From the NCBI GenBank assembly GCA_947169395.1, contig CAMVPJ010000032.1, positions 1 to 13,101 on the forward strand: DNA of 13,101 bases. The letters run 5' to 3'. This DNA comes from an uncultured Caryophanales bacterium. GTDB taxonomy: Bacteria > Bacillota_I > Bacilli_A > RF39 > UBA660. This document shows positions 1-7,497 of the stretch, piece by piece (position 1 is the first letter of the stretch; each line of letters begins with the position of its first letter). The notes under the pieces were generated by a model, which did not search any database, was not told the DNA's origin, and was given only the letters and a program-made list of their open reading frames with translations. The position numbers and the translations under genes were made by a program.

Positions 1-1
1 G

Positions 2-637
2 AAACCAGTGGTTTCCAAATTAAATTGGACGCAATTATTAATTCTTTTATCAATTAAAGATAGAGATAAAATGAATTATTATATTAATGTATGTATTAAA
101 AATAGATTAAGTAAAAGACAATTGCAGGAAAAAATAAAGAATAAAGAATATGAAAGATTGGATAATAAAACTAAGGCTAAATTAATAAAAAACGAAAAAG
201 TAAATTTAATAGATACAATTAAAAATCCAATATTAATAAATAATCCAAATAATATAGATATTAACGATATATCAGAGAAAATGCTACAAAAGTTGATATT
301 AAATGATATATCAAGTTTTTTAAATGAACTTGGTGATGGTTTTTGTTTTATTAAAGAAGAGTATCCAATTAAAATTGGTGAAGTATATAATTATTTAGAC
401 ATGCTTTTGTTTAATATTAAATATAATTGTTATGTAGTATTAGAGTTTAAAGTTAGTGAACTAAAGAAAGAACATATTGGACAAATCCAAATTTACAAGA
501 ATTATATAGATGAGAATGTTAAATCTATTAATCATAATAAAACAATAGGAATAATAATTACTAAAGAAAACAATAAGTTTATTATGCATTATTGTGGAAA
601 TGATAGGATTATTGCTAGAGAATATGAACTCAAATAA
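2..637 (+). CDS. DUF1016/YhcG-like PD-(D/E)XK nuclease, 3' part only
   Basis: The reading frame is open to the left edge, so the true start and part of the N-terminal domain lie outside the window; the GTG at 8 is only an internal codon. Numbering from that GTG, residues 5-50 match the end of the DUF1016 N-terminal domain (a W-T-Q-L..LL.IKD..K..YYI pattern followed by L-S-K-R-Q-L). Residues 120-170 match the nuclease core: D131 in Y-L-D-M-L-L-F, then E146-F-K148, then G-Q-I-Q-I-Y. This D...E-x-K arrangement is the expected PD-(D/E)XK active site. Members of this family are predicted DNA nucleases, often found in accessory or defence-related DNA. The cellular role of this one is not shown by the sequence, and no partner gene is visible because the upstream side is cut. 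It converges with the acyltransferase gene. Family assignment is firm; function is not. Confidence 0.82.
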   Translation, partial: KPVVSKLNWTQLLILLSIKDRDKMNYYINVCIKNRLSKRQLQEKIKNKEYERLDNKTKAKLIKNEKVNLIDTIKNPILINNPNNIDINDISEKMLQKLILNDISSFLNELGDGFCFIKEEYPIKIGEVYNYLDMLLFNIKYNCYVVLEFKVSELKKEHIGQIQIYKNYIDENVKSINHNKTIGIIITKENNKFIMHYCGNDRIIAREYELK

Positions 638-767
638 CTAAAAATCATAAAGTTTAGTGAATTAAAAAAATTCAAATTATATTTGATTAAAGACTATATC
701 CCATTTATAGACTCATCTAGTACTACTATAGTTTGACAGGAAATGAATTCTTATATGGATAATAATA

Positions 768-799
768 AAAACTGATTTAGGTTTGACTAGATCAGTTTT
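768..799. terminator. bidirectional terminator between convergent genes
   Basis: AAAACTGAT (768-776) pairs with ATCAGTTTT (791-799). An inner TAG/CTA pairing extends the stem after one mismatch. On the minus strand the stem runs into TTTTTATTATTA just past the acyltransferase stop codon, a good intrinsic terminator; on the plus strand it is followed by CTTATTTT. It separates the nuclease gene from the acyltransferase gene. The stretch 638-767 otherwise shows no gene. Confidence 0.75.
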
Positions 800-805
800 C
801 TTATT

Positions 806-2542
806 TTAGCTTTCATTTTTAGCTTTTTCTAAGTAATAGTTATAGATACCGTTTTTAACGAATTCTACATAAGGTCTTGTTGCTTCTGGTCTTAGGTGTG
901 TATTATCTGAATATAAGTATTCAGGATGATTATTTGCTTCAGTTGGCCAGTCTAGAATATGTATGTTTTCAAATTCATTTGCGTAATCTATTAAATCTGG
1001 ATTAGTTTCTGGTACATCTGGATTGGTGGTTGTAAGCCAGAATATATCTTTTCCACCAGCAAGTTCTCTTAAATTATCTTTGCACCGCCTATTAGGCTCA
1101 CCATTAGTTCCTAAGTTAAATACAAGTACATCCCAAGTAATACCTGAATCTTGTATTCCTTTTAATACATCGTATCCTGCACATATTGTTCTATTTTTTA
1201 AAGCATCAAAGTATCCATTAGGAAATACTTCATAGAATGTATCAACTGTATTAAGCATGATTGAGTCACCTATACCAACTACTTTTAAGTTAGTAACATA
1301 GTTCATTATTTCTTCTGCATTTACTACTTTTTTCTTTTCTTGTTTTATTTCTTCTTCTTTTTCTTGCTTTTCTTGTGCTTTTTTCTTATATTCTTCTTGT
1401 TTCTTCTTCATTAATTCTTGATTAGTTTCAAGTGTATCTTTTAAATCATTAATCTCTTTTGTATTATCTTTCATTGTTACATATAGATAACCTGCATATA
1501 TAGTAAGCATGATAAATACTATTTTTAAAAGTAATATCTTTTTCTTAAATGTTAAATGTATTATGTAAGAGATAATAAGTGTTAGTGCAATTATTAAAGG
1601 TATTGTAAGTATATGTGGTAACTTAGTTAAACTAAATAAATATATTACTGGATATTGTACTAAGTATACTTCATAACTAATATCTGATATAAATTTAATT
1701 AATTTATTACTAATATTAACGTTCTTTTTAAATAGTACTACACCATATTCAATTAATCTAAGTGTAATTAATGTAGATATAATCATGCTTATTGCGAAGT
1801 ATTTAGATGTAGAAGGTATAGTAATAAATAGAGTAATTAGTGCGATTAAATAAGTAAAGAATATTGTAATTAATAAAGATTTCTTAAATCTTAATTGTAA
1901 TATTTTACCTATAGTTACATGATATATGGCAAGAGTAGAACCTAGTATATAAGAAAATGCTCTTGCAAATGTATCATAGTAAGTAATTGTAATGTTACCA
2001 TCTTTATATATTTTATAGAAATATAATGTACTTATAATAGATAGTATAAACATTATTATAAAAGGTAGGTACTTACTAACTTTAGCTTCTATCTTTTTAA
2101 GTAGTGTAAATATAATAGGGAATACTAATTCTAATTGCATAAGTATAGCTATATACCATAAATGTATAAATGGAGAATTAATGTTTTTAGCAAAATAATC
2201 CATATTAGCATTTATCTGAAAGTAATTATTATATCCAAGTAATACTGATGTTATTTCTGGTTTAAAGTTAAACTTATTAATGTGTAGTAAGTTAATAGAT
2301 ATAATAGATAGTGCGACTACAATAAGTAGAGGCAAGTAAATCTTCTTTACTCTTTTTACATAATAGGATACTATTGATTTATTCTTATATATAGATATTA
2401 CTGAGAAGTATCCTGTTAAAGCAAAGAAAGAACATACTGCTAAATATCCTCCTTTTAATATATTAGTGTGATATAAAAGTACTGCAATACAGAATATACA
2501 TCTTAATAGTGCGATGTTTAAATTATAATTTTTATTCTTCAT
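806..2542 (-). CDS. OatA-like membrane O-acyltransferase (acyltransferase-3 + SGNH domain)
   Basis: This 578-residue protein has the two-part layout of peptidoglycan O-acetyltransferases such as OatA. Residues 1-355 form the multi-span acyltransferase-3 domain: L13-R14 ... H25 is the family's R...H signature, R64 lies in a V-K-R-V-K-K-I-Y-L-P segment, and H127-L-W129 with E138 follows. Residues 360-408 are a charged, E/K/Q-rich coiled-coil-like linker. Residues 420-575 form an extracellular SGNH hydrolase-like domain with G424-D-S426 style block I (G-I-G-D-S-I), G478-T-N480 (block III) and D546-N-T-H549. The likely role is moving acetyl groups across the membrane and placing them on cell-wall glycans, which would protect against lysozyme; a different surface polysaccharide is possible. 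The start is supported by GGAG 8-12 nt upstream. It is divergent from the surface-fibre operon and has its own promoter and terminator. Confidence 0.85.
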   Translation of the reverse strand: MKNKNYNLNIALLRCIFCIAVLLYHTNILKGGYLAVCSFFALTGYFSVISIYKNKSIVSYYVKRVKKIYLPLLIVVALSIISINLLHINKFNFKPEITSVLLGYNNYFQINANMDYFAKNINSPFIHLWYIAILMQLELVFPIIFTLLKKIEAKVSKYLPFIIMFILSIISTLYFYKIYKDGNITITYYDTFARAFSYILGSTLAIYHVTIGKILQLRFKKSLLITIFFTYLIALITLFITIPSTSKYFAISMIISTLITLRLIEYGVVLFKKNVNISNKLIKFISDISYEVYLVQYPVIYLFSLTKLPHILTIPLIIALTLIISYIIHLTFKKKILLLKIVFIMLTIYAGYLYVTMKDNTKEINDLKDTLETNQELMKKKQEEYKKKAQEKQEKEEEIKQEKKKVVNAEEIMNYVTNLKVVGIGDSIMLNTVDTFYEVFPNGYFDALKNRTICAGYDVLKGIQDSGITWDVLVFNLGTNGEPNRRCKDNLRELAGGKDIFWLTTTNPDVPETNPDLIDYANEFENIHILDWPTEANNHPEYLYSDNTHLRPEATRPYVEFVKNGIYNYYLEKAKNES

Positions 2543-2574
2543 GTTACCAACTCCTATAACTATATTAACATAAA

Positions 2575-2580
2575 ATTATA
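2575..2580 (-). promoter_or_regulatory. -10 element of the acyltransferase promoter
   Basis: Reading leftward, TATAAT lies at 2580-2575, about 32 nt before the ATG at 2542, with a GGAG ribosome binding site between them. I see no good -35 hexamer at 17 nt, so the promoter is only moderately supported. Confidence 0.4.
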
Positions 2581-2670
2581 AATTTGTATATTTTTTACAC
2601 TCGCTTTACACATTTTAAATGAAATTTAAAAAAAATATCACATTTTATGTATATTTTTAAAAATATGTGG

Positions 2671-2676
2671 TATAAT
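2671..2676 (+). promoter_or_regulatory. extended -10 promoter of the surface-fibre operon
   Basis: TATAAT at 2671-2676 is preceded by TGG, forming an extended -10 element (TGnTATAAT). No convincing -35 is seen at the expected distance, as is common for extended -10 promoters. Transcription would start near 2683 and leave a leader of about 115 nt before the first gene. The leader contains a small perfect hairpin, AGGTA-GTTA-TACCT (2737-2750). I do not recognise a known riboswitch in it. Confidence 0.5.
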
Positions 2677-2796
2677 CTTCATGATAGCGAGGGACAAGGT
2701 GATGATTATAGACAAGTGATTTATTATTTATGTGAAAGGTAGTTATACCTAATAAAATAACAAAAAAAATAATTAAGAAAGAAAGAGGTAATGAAT

Positions 2797-3396
2797 ATGA
2801 AAAGAAAAAGCAAAGAAGGAAAATTATTTTTAGGAATATTAGTTGCAGTATTAATATTAGGTGTTGGATATGCTGCAATAACTGCAATACCACTTATTAT
2901 TAATGGTAGTGCAACTGCAAAAGCAAGTGCGGAAGATGGAGATTTTGTAGTACATTTTAATGATTTTGTATCAAATGGAAATTATATAACTTATACTGAA
3001 AATGCTGGAAGCGATTCATTCGCACAAACTTTTGATACAGTAAAACATGTTACTGCTGCAAGTAATACAACTGATAAGAGTGCAAGTATTACTCTTAGTG
3101 ATGATAGACTTAGTGCAGATGTTACAGTATCTAATATGACTAATGTTGGAGATACAGTAAGATTAACTATTCCAGTAATAAATGAATCAGAGGGAATCAA
3201 AGCAAATTTATCTACAAATATTACTAATAATAATAGTGAATATTTTAATGTAACTGCAGAAACTGCTACTAATACATTAAATAGTAATGGTGCAACTACT
3301 ACAATTACAGTAACTGTAGAAGTAATAAAAGTACCAAAAGTAAATAATGCAGAAGGATCATTTACAGTAACATTAAAAGCTGATCCAACTGAGTAA
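2797..3396 (+). CDS. TasA-like secreted fibre subunit with SipW-type signal peptide
   Basis: The gene encodes 199 residues if it starts at ATG 2797, which has AGAGG 8 nt upstream; the in-frame ATG at 2791 lies only 2 nt from that site. Residues 1-9 are basic, 10-24 hydrophobic, then G22-V-G-Y-A-A27|I28. This aligns with the GTWAA|F cleavage region of Bacillus TasA, including cleavage after residue 27. The mature part is rich in T, S, N and V, lacks cysteine, and ends in beta-strand-like segments (residues about 100-197). There is no LPXTG motif and no second membrane span, so it should be released or polymerised rather than sortase-anchored. It is followed 13 nt later by a paralogue with an extra domain, then by a SipW-type signal peptidase. 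The family is inferred from signal type, fold pattern and context; sequence identity to true TasA appears low. Confidence 0.7.
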   Translation: MKRKSKEGKLFLGILVAVLILGVGYAAITAIPLIINGSATAKASAEDGDFVVHFNDFVSNGNYITYTENAGSDSFAQTFDTVKHVTAASNTTDKSASITLSDDRLSADVTVSNMTNVGDTVRLTIPVINESEGIKANLSTNITNNNSEYFNVTAETATNTLNSNGATTTITVTVEVIKVPKVNNAEGSFTVTLKADPTE

Positions 3397-3409
3397 GAGG
3401 AGGTTTAAA

Positions 3410-4936
3410 ATGAATAGAAGAAAGAATGGAAAACTTATACTACTTGTTCTAGGTGCGATAGTAACACTTGGAATAGGTTATGCGGCTATTACAGGAATTA
3501 ATTTACTTGTTAATGGTCGTGCGACAGTTAAATCATCTGGTGGTGATTTTAAAGTTAGATTTGTAAAAAATGATGCAAGTGAGACTGCAATAGATGACCC
3601 AGTTAATAACGCTATTGTTATTAGTGGCGTTAATGCTGATAGTAGTCCTATGAACGTTGATGGTATTACTGCTAGTGTAGAAGATGATACACATGCTAAA
3701 TTTGCAGCTGGAGAATTAGATGAAGTAGGCGAATATGTAGATTTTACTTATACAGTAGTAAATGAGTCAGATCATATTGATGCAATGCTATCATTTGATA
3801 TCAATGATGAAAATGATGGAGAACAATACTTTGAAGTAACAAAAACTGTTGATAAATCAATTATTAGCGAAAGTGAGATTGCTCATGTTAAAGTTAGAGT
3901 TAAGCTAATTAATAGACCAAGAGTTGATGATTATAAGGCAAACTTTACAGTAACACTTTCAGCTAATCCGATTGAAGAAGAAGATACATCTTCAAGTATT
4001 AGTGGAACTACTGGTAATGTTACAAGTCCAACAACACTTGCTAAAGCAATTCAAAATGATTCAGTAGATACTATTGAATTAAATAATGATATTACAATTG
4101 ATAAAAAAACATCTCTAAATATTGATGATGATACTACAATTGATTTTAATGGTCATACTTTAACAGTAGAACCTGGAACTATTAAAGTAAGTGATGGTGC
4201 AACTTTAACACTATCTGATGATAGCAAAATGGGTGGTATTCAAGCAGCTTATAATGCAATTACTGTTCAAGATAACAGTGAAGTAGTTGTTGAAAGTGGT
4301 ACTTATAAAACTACTGAATATCTTAATAGAGGTTCAGTTATTACAGTTGCAAAAGATGCTAATAATGCAAAAATAACAATTAATGGTGGAACTATAGCTG
4401 GTAAATACTTTGCAATCTCTTCATCTGGTAATTCTGAGATTGTAATAAATGGTGGAGATATTTCATCAACTGCAACAGTTAAAAATACTGATGAAAGTGG
4501 TAAAACATATCATGCATATGCAGTAAGATTAGCTGCAGGACATCTTACAATGAATGGTGGAACTGTTAATGGAATCCATGGTGGAGTTGCTGTTATAAAT
4601 GATGCTAGTGCTACAATAAATGGTGGAGCTGTTACGTTAAATAATAGTTATGATGGTGCTAAAGATTCATACTACTGTTTATACGTAGAAGGAAATGCTT
4701 CTGCTGAAGTTATTGATGGTACATTTACAAATAATGGTACTAATGCACTTGTATATTCTTCAAGTACTGGTTTAGTTAATCTAAGAGGTGGTACTTGGAC
4801 AGGAAAGAATGCAAAAGCATTTAATGGTGAAGTAAATACTGGTAAAGATAGTATTAAAGTATATGGAGGAACATATAAGAAAAATACAAATGGTACATTA
4901 ACTGATTACGATGTTTCTGAATATATGGCAAACTAG
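3410..4936 (+). CDS. TasA-like domain fused to a right-handed beta-helix, secreted
   Basis: This 508-residue protein starts at an ATG with a strong GAGGAGG site. Residues 1-26 form a SipW-type signal peptide (L-G-I-G-Y-A-A26|I27). Residues 27-190 are paralogous to the preceding protein: V-N-E-S ... Y-F-[EN]-V-T ... V-[DN]-[DN] ... F-T-V-T-L-[SK]-A-[ND]-P is shared at the same spacing. A short E/D/S/T linker (189-205) leads to residues 206-490. There, an x-x-I-N-G-G-T-type coil recurs at about 294, 322, 344, 379, 401, 432, 456 and 482, typical of a parallel beta-helix of the pectate-lyase-like fold. No catalytic residues for a lyase could be assigned. The simplest reading is a fibre-incorporated subunit that displays a beta-helix at the surface, for binding, decoration or capping. 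It lacks LPXTG and any C-terminal membrane span. Confidence 0.72.
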   Translation: MNRRKNGKLILLVLGAIVTLGIGYAAITGINLLVNGRATVKSSGGDFKVRFVKNDASETAIDDPVNNAIVISGVNADSSPMNVDGITASVEDDTHAKFAAGELDEVGEYVDFTYTVVNESDHIDAMLSFDINDENDGEQYFEVTKTVDKSIISESEIAHVKVRVKLINRPRVDDYKANFTVTLSANPIEEEDTSSSISGTTGNVTSPTTLAKAIQNDSVDTIELNNDITIDKKTSLNIDDDTTIDFNGHTLTVEPGTIKVSDGATLTLSDDSKMGGIQAAYNAITVQDNSEVVVESGTYKTTEYLNRGSVITVAKDANNAKITINGGTIAGKYFAISSSGNSEIVINGGDISSTATVKNTDESGKTYHAYAVRLAAGHLTMNGGTVNGIHGGVAVINDASATINGGAVTLNNSYDGAKDSYYCLYVEGNASAEVIDGTFTNNGTNALVYSSSTGLVNLRGGTWTGKNAKAFNGEVNTGKDSIKVYGGTYKKNTNGTLTDYDVSEYMAN

Positions 4937-4967
4937 CAATTAAAGATATAAAGGGAAGTGAGAGTAT

Positions 4968-6089
4968 ATGAGAAATAGTAAAGTATATATATTAGAAATA
5001 TTACTTTTATCTATACTATCATATATTCTCATTTTTTTATCTAATTCAAATAGAAGAATTATACTTTCTATTATACTATGTGCTTTTGCGCTCACAACAA
5101 AATATTTACTTAATAAAAAAAGAATGCTTAGTATAAGAAAGAAAGATGTATTAAAACTTGTAGTCTTTCTTTCAATAATTTATATAGCTTTATTATATAC
5201 AGCAGGAATATATACAGGTTTTTATAAATCTACTATAAAGTTTAGTATAAATACTATTTTTAATTACATAATTCCAATAGGTTTAATAATTGTATCTAGT
5301 GAATATATTAGAAATAAACTAATAAATTATCAAACTAAATTATCAATAGTACTTAATTTTCTAATACAAGTAGTAATTGATTTATTAATATTTGCAAACA
5401 TTTATAAACTAAATTCAGTTGATAATCTAATGTTAGTATTAGGATATGTATTATTTGCATCAATCGCAACCAATCTATTATTTAATTATATAGCTAAAAG
5501 ATATGGAGTTAAACCTAATATAATATATAGACTTCTTACAGTTTTATATATCTATATAATTCCAATACAACCTGATATTTATATATTCTTCTTATCATTC
5601 TATCGAATGGTATTTCCATTTTTAACTTATTATTTAATAGAAAGTTTTTATGGAGAAGTAGTGGATGCTAAAGAGTCAAAGAAGAATAAACCTATAAGAA
5701 TAGTATCTACTATTCTACTTACAGTATTAATCATATATATTGGACTTATATCATGTTTATTTACCTATGGCGCTTTAGTAATAGGTAGTGGTTCTATGAC
5801 TGGTACAATTAATAAAGGTGATGTAATTATATTTAGTAAAAAAGTTAATATTTCTGATGTAGATAAAAAAGATATAATAGTATTTAATAGAGATAAAGTA
5901 AAAGTAGTTCATAGAGTTATAGATAAAAAAGAACAAGGTAATGAATATAGACTTTATACAAAAGGGGATAGTAATCAAGAAGTAGATGAAGGTTATGTTA
6001 CTAAAGATGAATTATATGGTAGAGTCTTATTTAAAATAAAATATATTGGACTACCAACTATATGGTTACATGATATGTTTAAAAGATAA
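4968..6089 (+). CDS. SipW/S26B-type signal peptidase with multi-span N-terminal membrane domain
   Basis: The catalytic part is residues 268-358. It contains G273-S-G-S276-M, where S276 is the nucleophile, and V-V-H315-R-V, where histidine replaces the lysine of classical bacterial signal peptidase I. It also contains T-K332-G-D334-S. This Ser-His layout is that of the ER/archaeal/SipW class (peptidase family S26B). Unusually, roughly eight hydrophobic segments precede it (about 8-25, 30-48, 61-79, 95-112, 126-146, 152-172, 185-200, 203-224), plus a last span at 243-266. A plain SipW is about 190 residues. The C-terminal span seen in many S26B enzymes is not obvious. It should cleave the three G-x-G-Y-A-A-I signal peptides in this operon at the outer membrane face. 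The start has GGGAAGTGAG upstream. The function of the membrane domain is unknown. Confidence 0.85.
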   Translation: MRNSKVYILEILLLSILSYILIFLSNSNRRIILSIILCAFALTTKYLLNKKRMLSIRKKDVLKLVVFLSIIYIALLYTAGIYTGFYKSTIKFSINTIFNYIIPIGLIIVSSEYIRNKLINYQTKLSIVLNFLIQVVIDLLIFANIYKLNSVDNLMLVLGYVLFASIATNLLFNYIAKRYGVKPNIIYRLLTVLYIYIIPIQPDIYIFFLSFYRMVFPFLTYYLIESFYGEVVDAKESKKNKPIRIVSTILLTVLIIYIGLISCLFTYGALVIGSGSMTGTINKGDVIIFSKKVNISDVDKKDIIVFNRDKVKVVHRVIDKKEQGNEYRLYTKGDSNQEVDEGYVTKDELYGRVLFKIKYIGLPTIWLHDMFKR

Positions 6090-6101
6090 GGAGGTGTTTT
6101 A

Positions 6102-7469
6102 GTGAAAAGAAAGTTTAAAATTATATTATTCGTGGTATCAACTACAGTATTAATTTTAGGAGGATTATTCTTAATATTAAATTATATTAATTTATCTAAG
6201 CCAAAGTATGTTAAATATACAGAAGATAGTAAAATAGATTATAATGTAGTATATAAAGAGAATAGTTTCTTTGATGATAAAGAATTACCACAAAATAATA
6301 AATACATTGCAAGTTTAATAGATAAAATAAAAACTGATTTTAATTATAATATATCATTCTTAAATAAAAAAATAAATTATAATTATAAATATAAAATAAT
6401 TGCAACTGTATCTGTATTAGATAATGAAGATAAAGAAAAAATATTTGAGAATAATGAAACTATCTATGAATCAGATTTTATACCTGCAAGTAATCATACA
6501 AGTATTAATAAATCTATTAATGTTGATTATAATAAATATAATGATTTAATAAATAGCTTTAAAAATACTTATAGTCTTAAGGATGCTGAAAGTAAACTTA
6601 CTGTAAGTATGTATGTTAATGTAAAATCATCAAGTAATAGTGATATAGAAAACCTAAATAAGAATGCAGTTATTTCATTTTCTATGCCACTTACTACTAG
6701 AACTACAGGAATTAGTTTAAGTAGTGATTTAACTAAAAATAAAGATAGAAAATTAATAGTTAAGAGTTCAGTAGATTATACGTATTTATTAATTATTGGA
6801 GTAATAGTAATAATAATTGCTATAATAGAAGCTGTAATTGCAATAGTTTATTACATGAAAACTAGGACAATTAAAAATATATATGATAGAGATATTAAAA
6901 GATTATTAAATAATTATGAAGGTTATATTCAAAAGATAAATAGTAAATATGAAATAGGTGCTAGTCAAGTAATTAAAGTTGAATCATTTAATGATATGTT
7001 AGAGATAAGAGATACATTAAAAACTCCAATATTAATGCTTGAAAATGAAGCTAAAGATGGTACATTCTTTATAATACCTGCTGCTAATGGTATAATATAT
7101 GCATATGCTTTAAGAATCGCAGATATAATTGCTAGAAAAGAAGGTATGGATGCACCTGACTATGATTTAAATAATATAGATCAGAAATTACCTAAGAAGT
7201 ATACATTAGAGTTTATTGATAAGCAGATTGAAGAGACTAGAAGTCTTAAGGTTCTTGATTATGAAAATACAATAATGGGAACTAAAGATAAGGATGCTGA
7301 TTTGTACGAACAATTGGATAAAACTATAACAATGAAACCAATTAAATTGAATACTAAAAAGAGTTCTAGTAAGCAAAAAGCAACTAAGAATAATAAGAAT
7401 ACTAAGACAAGTAAGAATACAAAATCAAAGAAAAAAGATACTAGAAAAAATAAGATGAGAAACTCTTAG
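6102..7469 (+). CDS. DUF5305-like two-span membrane protein
   Basis: The start is GTG at 6102, supported by AGGAGGTG. Residues 7-28 are one membrane span. Residues 35-222 form an extracellular domain beginning with Y-[NK]-V-x-Y-K-x-N-S-F-F and a Y-I-A-S-L-I-D-K-I segment, which I match to the DUF5305 family. Residues 227-251 are a second span. Residues 255-345 form a cytoplasmic domain with V293-E-S-F-N-D-M-L...P-I-L and F-F-I-I-P, again like DUF5305. Residues 415-455 are a disordered tail very rich in K, S, T and N. DUF5305 proteins are known mainly from archaea, where their genes often sit next to signal peptidase genes. Here too it directly follows an S26B peptidase (12-nt gap). A role as partner or assembly factor of the peptidase and fibre proteins is inferred. 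Family match is from memory of the pattern, not from a search. Confidence 0.65.
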   Translation: MKRKFKIILFVVSTTVLILGGLFLILNYINLSKPKYVKYTEDSKIDYNVVYKENSFFDDKELPQNNKYIASLIDKIKTDFNYNISFLNKKINYNYKYKIIATVSVLDNEDKEKIFENNETIYESDFIPASNHTSINKSINVDYNKYNDLINSFKNTYSLKDAESKLTVSMYVNVKSSSNSDIENLNKNAVISFSMPLTTRTTGISLSSDLTKNKDRKLIVKSSVDYTYLLIIGVIVIIIAIIEAVIAIVYYMKTRTIKNIYDRDIKRLLNNYEGYIQKINSKYEIGASQVIKVESFNDMLEIRDTLKTPILMLENEAKDGTFFIIPAANGIIYAYALRIADIIARKEGMDAPDYDLNNIDQKLPKKYTLEFIDKQIEETRSLKVLDYENTIMGTKDKDADLYEQLDKTITMKPIKLNTKKSSSKQKATKNNKNTKTSKNTKSKKKDTRKNKMRNS

Positions 7470-7475
7470 TTTCTC
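7457..7475 (+). promoter_or_regulatory. intercistronic hairpin over the stop codon of the DUF5305-like gene
   Basis: GAGAAACT (7457-7464) pairs perfectly with AGTTTCTC (7468-7475) around a 3-nt loop. The stem contains the TAG stop. No T-run follows, so it is not a standard terminator. It may stabilise or mark a processing point in the operon mRNA, or lower expression of the last gene. Confidence 0.5.
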
Positions 7476-7497
7476 TACTTATACTTAAGGTGATATA

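Noticed and set aside
2683..2796. A c-di-GMP riboswitch in the operon leader
   Set aside because: The sequence lacks the conserved core motifs of c-di-GMP classes I and II that I know.
4100..4900. The repeated N-G-G-A/T codon pattern as a CRISPR or DNA repeat array
   Set aside because: The repeats are in-frame protein coils of uneven spacing with different codons, as expected for a beta-helix; there are no identical repeats with spacers.
3500..4936. The beta-helix protein as a polysaccharide lyase
   Set aside because: The fold pattern fits, but no catalytic or calcium-binding residues of pectate lyases could be located.
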